Assembly: GCA_948465625.1 (NCBI GenBank)
Contig: CAOJXM010000015.1
Location: forward strand, 1 to 11,444
Direction of reading: 5' to 3'
Length of the DNA: 11,444 nucleotides
Origin: an uncultured Clostridium sp.
GTDB lineage: Bacteria; Bacillota; Clostridia; TANB77; CAG-508
The translations under genes and the position numbers were made by a program. Below are positions 1 through 5,481 of this stretch, in pieces. Numbering within the stretch: the stretch's first letter is position 1; each line of letters starts with the position of its first letter. A model generated the notes under the pieces. That model had not been told where the DNA came from. It was given only the letters and a program-made list of their open reading frames with translations, and did not search any database.

Positions 1-612
1 ATGAGACAAGAAAAAATATTAATAGAAGAAATCAGTAAAATCAGCTCTATGGATGCAACAAAAGATAATTTCGATGATTTACCAATTAAAACAACAGGAG
101 ATTATGCACAAGTAGAAGGAGCAATTAAAAGTTATTTAAAAGAATTTTCTGATGTTTTAAAATCAACAATGGAAGTAATGCAAGATGAAAAAATAGCTCA
201 ATTATTATCAGGAGAAAACATCAAAAATGATGGACCTGAATTTGTACAAACAAAGGAATACATAAACAATGCCAAAACAAAATTCAATGAAAATGTAACA
301 AGATTAATTGAAATGTGTAATGAAGACACAATGATGGAAAACATCAAAAAAGAAAATTTAGATGCAAAATTTGAAGAATTATATAAAAACTTAATGTTTG
401 ATGACAAAGTAAAACAAGATTTAAAAACAAGTCAAAGCCAAATGGAAACAGCAAGCAAACAAGTTAACAATGTATTTGATACACAATTAGAGATTGTAAA
501 CTTCTTAAATGCTAATAAAGGAAAATGGGAAGTAAATGCTTCAAACCAAGTTGTATTTACAACACAAGCTCTAGTAAATCAATACAATGCATTAGTAAGA
601 AAATTATCATAA
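1..612 (+). CDS. Uncharacterised helical protein, N-terminus possibly cut by window edge
   Basis: This open frame of 203 residues begins with an ATG at the first base of the window and ends with TAA. Because nothing upstream is visible, there is no ribosome binding site to confirm the start, and the true gene could begin further left, for example with a signal or membrane segment. The visible part has no hydrophobic stretch long enough to cross a membrane. It is rich in Lys, Glu, Asn and Gln and looks largely alpha-helical, with a Gln/Ser-rich helix around residues 139-155 and a compact end around residues 170-203 that includes NKGKWEV. I recognise no catalytic motif and assign no function. 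It ends 12 bases before a strong terminator and is separated from scpB by its own terminator and a new promoter, so it belongs to a different transcription unit from the genes that follow. Confidence 0.7.
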   Translation: MRQEKILIEEISKISSMDATKDNFDDLPIKTTGDYAQVEGAIKSYLKEFSDVLKSTMEVMQDEKIAQLLSGENIKNDGPEFVQTKEYINNAKTKFNENVTRLIEMCNEDTMMENIKKENLDAKFEELYKNLMFDDKVKQDLKTSQSQMETASKQVNNVFDTQLEIVNFLNANKGKWEVNASNQVVFTTQALVNQYNALVRKLS

Positions 613-623
613 TGGATAAAATA

Positions 624-656
624 GCTCTCTACTATAAAGTAGGGAGTGTTTTTTTG
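624..656 (+). terminator. Intrinsic terminator after the first gene
   Basis: A nine-base-pair stem (CTCTCTACT at 625-633 with AGTAGGGAG at 638-646, one G-U pair) closes a four-base loop and is followed by a run of seven T from 649. It begins 12 bases after the TAA of the upstream gene. This is the classic layout of a Rho-independent terminator and separates that gene from the scpB-proS unit. Confidence 0.88.
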
Positions 657-696
657 TTTAATGCATAGAAATCATGATACAAAATAGATAAAGGAA

Positions 697-725
697 TTGA
701 CACCAGAGGGAATTCATGTCATAAT
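697..725 (+). promoter_or_regulatory. Sigma-A type promoter for scpB-proS
   Basis: TTGACA (697-702, a perfect -35) is followed after exactly 17 bases by CATAAT (720-725, five of six matches to the -10 consensus). The TG at 717-718 gives an extended -10 element. It lies downstream of the terminator and about 30 bases before the scpB start, so it most likely drives scpB and proS. No T-box, riboswitch-like leader or other structured element is visible between it and scpB. Confidence 0.82.
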
Positions 726-759
726 ATAAGATATCAATTAAGAAAGAAAAGGGATCGAT

Positions 760-1431
760 ATGGAGATAGAAAAAATAAAAGGAATTATAGAGGCAATCTT
801 GTTTGCAGCAGGAAGAAAAGTAGAAATAAAAGAGTTGGTTTCTGCTTTAGAAATGGAGCAACAAGATTTAATGAACATAATAGAGCAGATGAAATTAGAA
901 TATGCAGAGCAAGAAAGTGGTTTTGAAATTGTTAAAGTAGATTCTGCTTACCAATTATGCTCAAATAAAGCATATTATGAATATGTCTATCCCATTATTG
1001 ACAAACGTGCTAAACCGAATCTTTCACAAGCAGCATTAGAAACCTTATCCATTATTGCCTATAACAGTGGAATTACCAGAGCACAAATTGAATCAATAAG
1101 AGGAGTAAGTGCAGACGCTACAATTTATAAATTGTTAGAATATAATTTAATTACGGATGCAGGAAAATTAGATGCACCAGGTAGACCTACTACCTATAAA
1201 GTAACCGATAATTTTATGAAAATGTTTGGTTATAGTACTTTAGAAGAATTACCAGAATTACCAAGATATAAAATGGATGAAAATCAACAAATTGTAATAG
1301 ACGATTTGGTTAATCAAACAGAGGCTCCTCTACCCGAAAGGGAAGGCGAAGAAGAACAAGAACTTGAACAAGAGCAAGAGAAAATTGAACAAACAAAACA
1401 AGAAGCGATTCAAGAGGAAGAAAAAGAATAA
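760..1431 (+). CDS. scpB: Segregation and condensation protein B
   Basis: ScpB is the dimeric winged-helix (kite) subunit that binds ScpA and, with SMC, forms the bacterial condensin that organises and separates newly replicated chromosomes. The 223-residue product starts with the family-typical IIEAILFAAG (residues 9-18). It carries the conserved LSQAALETLSIIAYNSGITR (88-107) followed by IRGV (113-116), and the second winged-helix signature GRPTTYKVT (141-149) leading to FGYSTLEELP (156-165). Residues from about 186 to the end form a highly acidic, Glu/Gln-rich tail that looks disordered; such tails vary between species. The Shine-Dalgarno is weak (AAAAGGGA, about 747-754), but the start gives the canonical N-terminus. 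In many Firmicutes scpB follows scpA; here it is first in its unit and shares it with proS. Confidence 0.93.
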   Translation: MEIEKIKGIIEAILFAAGRKVEIKELVSALEMEQQDLMNIIEQMKLEYAEQESGFEIVKVDSAYQLCSNKAYYEYVYPIIDKRAKPNLSQAALETLSIIAYNSGITRAQIESIRGVSADATIYKLLEYNLITDAGKLDAPGRPTTYKVTDNFMKMFGYSTLEELPELPRYKMDENQQIVIDDLVNQTEAPLPEREGEEEQELEQEQEKIEQTKQEAIQEEEKE

Positions 1432-1455
1432 AAGGAAGAAAGGTTTGATTAAGAT

Positions 1456-2898
1456 ATGAGTAAAAATGAGAATGAATTTGTAAAAGAAATTACCAATATA
1501 GACGAAGATTTTGCAAAATGGTATACCGATATTGTAAGGAAAGCAGAATTAGCAGATTATACCGATACAAAGGGATGTATTGCGATTCGTCCATATGGAT
1601 ATGCGATATGGGAAAACATACAAAAATATGCAGACGAAAAGTTTAAAAAAGCAGGAGTCAAAAATGTGTATTTACCAGTGTTAATACCAGAAAGTTTACT
1701 AAATAAAGAAAAAGACCATGTAGAGGGGTTTGCACCAGAAGTAGCATGGGTTACCATAGGAGGACAACAAGAACTAGAAGAAAAACTATGCATTCGTCCA
1801 ACTTCAGAAACGATGTTTTCTACCATGTTTTCAAAATGGTTAAAATCATGGCGAGATTTACCAATTATCAATAACCAATGGTGTAATGTATTAAGATGGG
1901 AAAAAGAAACGAGGCCATTTTTACGTTCAAGAGAATTTTTATGGCAAGAAGGGCATACCATTCATGAAACTGCAAAAGAAGCAGAAGAAAGAACGTTGCA
2001 AATGCTAGATATTTATGCAGATGTAATAGAAAACCTATTAGCTATACCAGTATTAAAAGGGCGTAAAACACCAAAAGAGCAATTTGCAGGAGCAGAGGCA
2101 ACCTATACCGTAGAAACACTAATGCATGATGGTAGAGCATTACAAGCAGGAACTTCACACTATTTTGGGCAAAACTTCACCAAACCATTTAATATTAAAT
2201 TTTTAAATCGAGAAGGAAAAGAAGAATTTGCCTACCAAACTTCGTGGGGAATTAGTACTAGATTAATTGGTGCTTTAATTATGGCACATGGAGATGATAG
2301 GGGCTTAAAATTGCCACCAAGAGTAGCACCAATTCAAGCAGTTGTTGTACCAGTTGCGATGCACAAAGAAGGAGTAATAGAGAAGGCACAAGAGCTATAT
2401 AGCAAGCTAAACGAGAAATATAGAATGGAAATTGATATAAGGGACAATGTAACACCTGGATACAAATTTAATGATTGGGAAATGCGTGGAGTACCAATCA
2501 GAATTGAGCAAGGTCCACGTGACATCGAAAACGGAGTTTGTGTGGTAGTAAGAAGGGACACAGCAGAAAAAATTACAGTTAAGATAGACGAAATTGAACA
2601 CCAATTAGGTGAAATATTAGAAGAAATTCAAGCCAATATGTATCAAATATGTTTAACAAGAAAACAACAAAAAACAACCATTGCTCATAACATGGAAGAA
2701 TTTATCAAAAACATAGAGGAAAATCAAGGATATGTTAAAACGATGTGGTGTGGTAAGGTAGAATGCGAAGACAAAATAAAAGAATTAACAGGAGCACACT
2801 CTAGATGCATTCCATTTGAGCAAGAACAACTAGACACCAAATGTGCTTGTTGTGGAAAAGAAGCAAAGCACATGGTAGTATGGGGGAGACAATATTAG
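1456..2898 (+). CDS. proS: Prolyl-tRNA synthetase, archaeal/eukaryote-like type
   Basis: This class II synthetase charges tRNA-Pro with proline in the cytoplasm, using ATP. The 480-residue length and domain order match the archaeal/eukaryote-like ProRS that also occurs in many Clostridia and Mycoplasma; the INS editing domain of the E. coli type is absent. The catalytic core covers about residues 17-290: IRPTSET at 113-119, motif 2 in RWEKETRPFLRSREFLWQEG (147-166), and motif 3 around GISTRLIGALIMAHGDDRG (265-283). An anticodon-binding domain (about 290-400) follows. The C-terminal zinc domain has Cys432, Cys437, Cys463 and Cys466, the same spacing as the zinc ligands of Thermus thermophilus ProRS, and the chain ends in Tyr as is usual for this type. 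It lies 24 bases after scpB, with a weak Shine-Dalgarno (GAAAGG, 1438-1443), so it is probably translated from the scpB promoter transcript. Confidence 0.96.
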   Translation: MSKNENEFVKEITNIDEDFAKWYTDIVRKAELADYTDTKGCIAIRPYGYAIWENIQKYADEKFKKAGVKNVYLPVLIPESLLNKEKDHVEGFAPEVAWVTIGGQQELEEKLCIRPTSETMFSTMFSKWLKSWRDLPIINNQWCNVLRWEKETRPFLRSREFLWQEGHTIHETAKEAEERTLQMLDIYADVIENLLAIPVLKGRKTPKEQFAGAEATYTVETLMHDGRALQAGTSHYFGQNFTKPFNIKFLNREGKEEFAYQTSWGISTRLIGALIMAHGDDRGLKLPPRVAPIQAVVVPVAMHKEGVIEKAQELYSKLNEKYRMEIDIRDNVTPGYKFNDWEMRGVPIRIEQGPRDIENGVCVVVRRDTAEKITVKIDEIEHQLGEILEEIQANMYQICLTRKQQKTTIAHNMEEFIKNIEENQGYVKTMWCGKVECEDKIKELTGAHSRCIPFEQEQLDTKCACCGKEAKHMVVWGRQY

Positions 2899-2955
2899 TG
2901 GACCATTGGGGACGGTTCTTTTTGGTCCAATTTGGACCATTTGGGACGCTTCTAT
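2899..2955 (+). repeat. Dispersed palindromic repeat, copy A, directly after the proS stop
   Basis: This stretch starts at the base after the proS stop codon. It contains the motif GGGGACGGTTCTTTTTGGTC (2908-2927), a perfect eight-base inverted repeat with a one-base centre (TGGTCCAA at 2923-2930, TTGGACCA at 2932-2939), and two imperfect 23-base direct halves (2899-2921 and 2933-2955, 20 of 23 identical). Its core (2909-2953) matches the reverse complement of 5492-5536 at 43 of 45 positions, so it is a real repeat family. From memory, GGGACGGTTCT-type repeats are widespread in clostridial genomes and resemble REP-like elements moved by RAYT (Y1) transposases; no transposase is present here. 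It might also act at the 3' end of the scpB-proS message, but it lacks a T-run after the hairpin. Confidence 0.88.
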
Positions 2956-2991
2956 AAAGAGAAAGTCAAAAAGAGAGGATAAAAGTTAAGT

Positions 2992-3525
2992 ATGAAATTG
3001 TATGTAATAAGACATGGTAGGACGAATATCAATGATGAGCATAAATATTATGGGAGTTTGGATGATGACATAAATGAAACTGGAGTTAAGCAAGCAAAAG
3101 AAGCAAGGGAGAAGGTAAAGGCATTAGATATTGATTTGATAATTTGCTCTCCTTTATTAAGGACCAAACATACTTGTGAGATTATAAATGCAAATGAAGT
3201 TTCAGTAATATATGATGATAGGATTGTAGAAAGAGAAACAGGCACATTAGAAGGAAAAGAATTAGGCGATTTTTATGATACTGATTACTGGAATTATTAT
3301 TCAAAACAAAAAATAGAAGGGTTAGAAACGATTCCAGACTTATTAGGAAGGGTGAAATTGTTTTTAGATGAGATAAAAGTCAAATATGCAGATAAAAATG
3401 TACTATTGGTAACACATGGAGGAGTGGCAAGAGCAATTTATTATTATTTTAATCCTTTACCAACAGATGGTATGTTGAATGTGTTTAATACAAAAAATTG
3501 TGAAATAAAAGAATATGTTTTATAA
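2992..3525 (+). CDS. Histidine phosphatase family protein (phosphoglycerate mutase-like)
   Basis: This 177-residue protein belongs to the histidine phosphatase superfamily, which removes phosphate through a phospho-histidine intermediate. The nucleophile motif is RHG at residues 7-9 (His8), followed by TNIN. The second arginine lies in SPLLRTKHT (Arg57), the acidic residue is in ERETGTLEG (Glu80/Glu82), and the second catalytic histidine is His142 in VTHGG. There is no signal peptide or membrane segment, so it should be cytoplasmic. Its substrate cannot be read from sequence: alpha-ribazole phosphatase (CobC), a GpmB-like phosphatase or a general sugar-phosphate phosphatase are all possible, and no cobalamin genes are nearby. 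It sits 93 bases after proS behind the repeat, with GAGAGGA (2973-2979) as a distant ribosome binding site, and is closed by its own terminator. Confidence 0.9.
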   Translation: MKLYVIRHGRTNINDEHKYYGSLDDDINETGVKQAKEAREKVKALDIDLIICSPLLRTKHTCEIINANEVSVIYDDRIVERETGTLEGKELGDFYDTDYWNYYSKQKIEGLETIPDLLGRVKLFLDEIKVKYADKNVLLVTHGGVARAIYYYFNPLPTDGMLNVFNTKNCEIKEYVL

Positions 3526-3528
3526 TTT

Positions 3529-3566
3529 AAGAAAAATAGTAGGAAAAAATTCCTGCTATTTTTCTT
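3529..3566 (+). terminator. Intrinsic terminator after the phosphatase gene
   Basis: A 17-base arm (3529-3545) pairs with 3550-3566 around a four-A loop, with a single T-G wobble. The lower stem is A-tract against T-tract, so the 3' arm itself supplies the U-rich end (TATTTTTCTT) and the hairpin could work on both strands. It begins four bases after the phosphatase stop and isolates the fatty acid operon from upstream transcription. Confidence 0.87.
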
Positions 3567-3580
3567 GATTTTACATTAGT

Positions 3581-3592
3581 CTGACCAGTCAG
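3581..3592 (+). promoter_or_regulatory. Candidate operator: 12-base palindrome upstream of the fab promoter
   Basis: CTGACCAGTCAG is a perfect inverted repeat with five-base arms and a two-base centre. It ends four bases before the proposed -35 box of the fatty acid operon. Its size, symmetry and position fit a binding site for a dimeric repressor or activator; the TGACC-x-GTCA style resembles some TetR-family operators. It does not resemble the FabT site (TTTGA-x-TCAAA) or the FapR site (TTAGTACCT-type), the two best-known regulators of this pathway in Firmicutes. The regulator is unknown and no regulator gene is in the window. Confidence 0.5.
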
Positions 3593-3596
3593 GTTT

Positions 3597-3625
3597 TTGA
3601 AAAAAATGTAATTTTCGTGTATAAA
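3597..3625 (+). promoter_or_regulatory. Sigma-A type promoter for the fab-acc operon
   Basis: TTGAAA (3597-3602) and TATAAA (3620-3625) are separated by exactly 17 bases, each matching five of six consensus positions. Transcription would begin near 3632, giving a leader of about 18 bases that ends in the AGGAGGG ribosome binding site (3640-3646) of fabH. It lies between a strong terminator and the first gene of the fatty acid cluster. Confidence 0.78.
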
Positions 3626-3649
3626 TATAACTAAATTATAGGAGGGAAA

Positions 3650-4580
3650 ATGAATAATATACAAATATTAGCAAATGGAAAATATCTTCCTAGAAAACAA
3701 GTAAATAATGAGGAGTTAGCAAAACAATTTGGAGTAACACCAGAATACATAGAAAATCGAACAGGAATACAGACAAGATATTACATAGAAGAAGAAAGCA
3801 TAGAAGAATTAGCAATTCGGAGCTACGAAAGATTTGCTAAAAAAAATAGAAATAGATACACAAAAGATTGACCTAATTGTAGTAGCAACTACTTCAACTA
3901 CCAAGTTAATGCCAGGAATTTCGTATTTGCTTCAAAAAGAGTTGCAAATTGAACACTGTATTTGTTTTGATATATTAGCAGGTTGCAGTGGCTATATTAA
4001 TGCATTTGATATAGCTAGGGATTATCTTGCCTTAGGAAAGGCAAGTCATGCTTTGGTAGTAGGATGTGATGTGCTTTCTAGCTTTACCAATCCGCAAGAT
4101 ATGGCAACAGCGATTATTCTATCCGATGGAGCAGGAGCAACGCTTTTAGGAACAACACAAGAAAACAAACAATATCAATCAAAAATTGTGTGTAATGGTG
4201 CAAAAGGAGATATTTTAGTTTGCCAAGCAGAAGAAAAAATTAAAATGGATGGAAAAGCAATTTATAAATATGCTGTTACTGAAACAGTTAAGTGCATCGA
4301 AGGGCTTTTGCAAGAGGCAGACGAAAAGCTAGAGAATATTAAATATATTGTGCCACATCAATCCAATATTAAAATTATTCGAGCAATTGCAAGTAGACTA
4401 AATGTAGAGGAAAATAAGTTATATACGAACATTCAAACCAAAGGAAACACTTTTTGTGCAAGCATTCCCATTGTATTAGAGGAAATGTTTGCTAAAAATC
4501 TTTTGCAGCCAAAGGACAAAATCATTTTGCTAGGCTATGGTGGAGGTTTAAACACAGGAAGTATCTTATTAGAAATATAG
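3650..4580 (+). pseudogene. fabH: Beta-ketoacyl-ACP synthase III, split by a one-base frameshift
   Basis: FabH condenses acetyl-CoA (or a branched acyl-CoA) with malonyl-ACP to start fatty acid chains. The gene is in two overlapping frames. Frame one (3650-3871, 73 codons) holds the FabH N-terminus, including NRTGIQTR (36-43). The second frame carries the rest to 4580. Removing one A from the eight-A run at 3839-3846 joins them into a continuous 309-residue FabH without gap or overlap. In that joined numbering the catalytic triad is intact: Cys112 in LAGCSG (the same position as in E. coli FabH), His236 in PHQSN and Asn266 in GNTFCAS; GYGGGLNTGS forms the usual C-terminus. As written, translation stops at 3871 without the active site. 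A TTG at 3834 could start a shortened protein from the second frame, but it would lack about 60 residues. The cause may be a sequencing error, a real mutation or slippage on the A-run. The start is supported by AGGAGGG at 3640-3646. Confidence 0.88.
3839..3846 (+). other. Frameshift point: run of eight A in fabH
   Basis: GCT is followed by eight A, then TAGAAATAG. With eight A the frame reads KKNRNRYTKD and stops; with seven it reads KKIEIDTQKID and continues into the FabH core. Runs of this length are hot spots for sequencing error, replication slippage and RNA-polymerase slippage. I cannot tell which applies from one sequence. Confidence 0.88.
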
Positions 4581-4596
4581 GAAAGGAAGAAAAGAA

Positions 4597-5481
4597 ATGA
4601 AAACAGCATTTTTATTTCCAGGTCAAGGAAGTCAAACAGTAGGAATGGGAAAAGAGTTATATGAAGAGTATGAAGAAGTAAGAAAATTATATGATATAGC
4701 AACCAAAATCACAGGTATCGATGTAGCAAAGTTGTGTTTTGAATCAACACAAGAAGAATTGAACAAAACACAAAATGCACAATTGGCAATTTTGGTAACA
4801 AGCTTAGCTCAGCTAGAAGTACTAAAACAACAAGGGATAAAAGCAGATATTTGTGTAGGTTTAAGTTTAGGTGAATACAGTGCACTAATTTATAGTGGAT
4901 TTATCAGCTTAGAAGATGGAATCCGTCTTATTCAAAAAAGAGGATATTATATGGGAAATAATGTACCAGATGAAGAATACAAAATGGTTGCCGTTATTGG
5001 ATTAGAGAGTTCGAAAATAGAAGAAGTTTGTAAAGAAATACAAGAGCAAGGTGGGTTTGTTGTTCCTGCTAATTACAATTATTCTGAGCAAACAGTTCTA
5101 TCAGGAAACAAGGAAGCAGTAGAACAAGCAATGGAAAAACTGCAACAAAAAGGTGCCAAAAGAGTGGTAGAGTTAAAAACAAGTGGACCATTTCATACGA
5201 AAAAGTTACAAAAAGCAAAAGAGTTGTATGAGAAAGAATTGGAAAAGGTTGAGTTTAAAGTGGGGAGCGTACCAGTCATTAAAAATATAGATGGAACCAT
5301 ATATTCAGAGGCAGATAATATAAAAGAAATATTAGCAAATCATATCATCAGCCCAGTTAGATTTGATAAAGCAATTAAGTTAATGCTACAAGCAGGAGTA
5401 GAAGAATTTATAGAGGTAGGGCCAGGAAAAGCCTTAACTGGATTTGTAAAAAAGGAGGAATTGAAATGGAAAAAGAATTAG
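4597..5481 (+). CDS. fabD: Malonyl-CoA:ACP transacylase
   Basis: FabD transfers the malonyl group from malonyl-CoA to acyl carrier protein in the cytoplasm and so supplies the extender unit for FabH and FabF. The product has 294 residues, a normal length. It opens with the family signature FLFPGQGSQ (residues 5-13). The nucleophile Ser90 lies in GLSLGEYSAL (88-97), the malonate-binding Arg115 in QKRG, and the catalytic His200 in GPFHTKKL; EVGPGKALTGFVKK (273-286) is the usual C-terminal motif. The ribosome binding site AAAGGAAG (4582-4589) is well placed, 16 bases after the fabH stop. The last 16 bases overlap the start of fabG, which suggests translational coupling. The short gap to fabH is where acpP and fabK lie in streptococcal-type clusters. 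Confidence 0.96.
   Translation: MKTAFLFPGQGSQTVGMGKELYEEYEEVRKLYDIATKITGIDVAKLCFESTQEELNKTQNAQLAILVTSLAQLEVLKQQGIKADICVGLSLGEYSALIYSGFISLEDGIRLIQKRGYYMGNNVPDEEYKMVAVIGLESSKIEEVCKEIQEQGGFVVPANYNYSEQTVLSGNKEAVEQAMEKLQQKGAKRVVELKTSGPFHTKKLQKAKELYEKELEKVEFKVGSVPVIKNIDGTIYSEADNIKEILANHIISPVRFDKAIKLMLQAGVEEFIEVGPGKALTGFVKKEELKWKKN

Noticed and set aside
613..759. T-box or riboswitch leader for the unit containing proS
   Set aside because: The region holds only a terminator for the previous gene and a promoter; the leader after the promoter is about 28 bases, far too short for a T-box.
1557..1961. 134-codon minus-strand frame inside proS
   Set aside because: It is a shadow of the ProRS catalytic domain, whose motifs are intact on the other strand.
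2899..2991. Intrinsic terminator between proS and the phosphatase gene
   Set aside because: The hairpin in the repeat has a one-base centre and is not followed by a T-run, so read-through into the phosphatase gene is possible.
3576..3600. FapR- or FabT-type operator upstream of fabH
   Set aside because: TTAGT at 3576-3580 resembles a FapR half-site but has no matching second half, and there is no TTTGA/TCAAA palindrome.
3834..4580. Independent short ketoacyl synthase gene starting at TTG 3834
   Set aside because: The 248-residue product lacks the FabH N-terminal strand and helices, which are encoded just upstream in the other frame with an exact join; a frameshifted fabH explains both pieces better.
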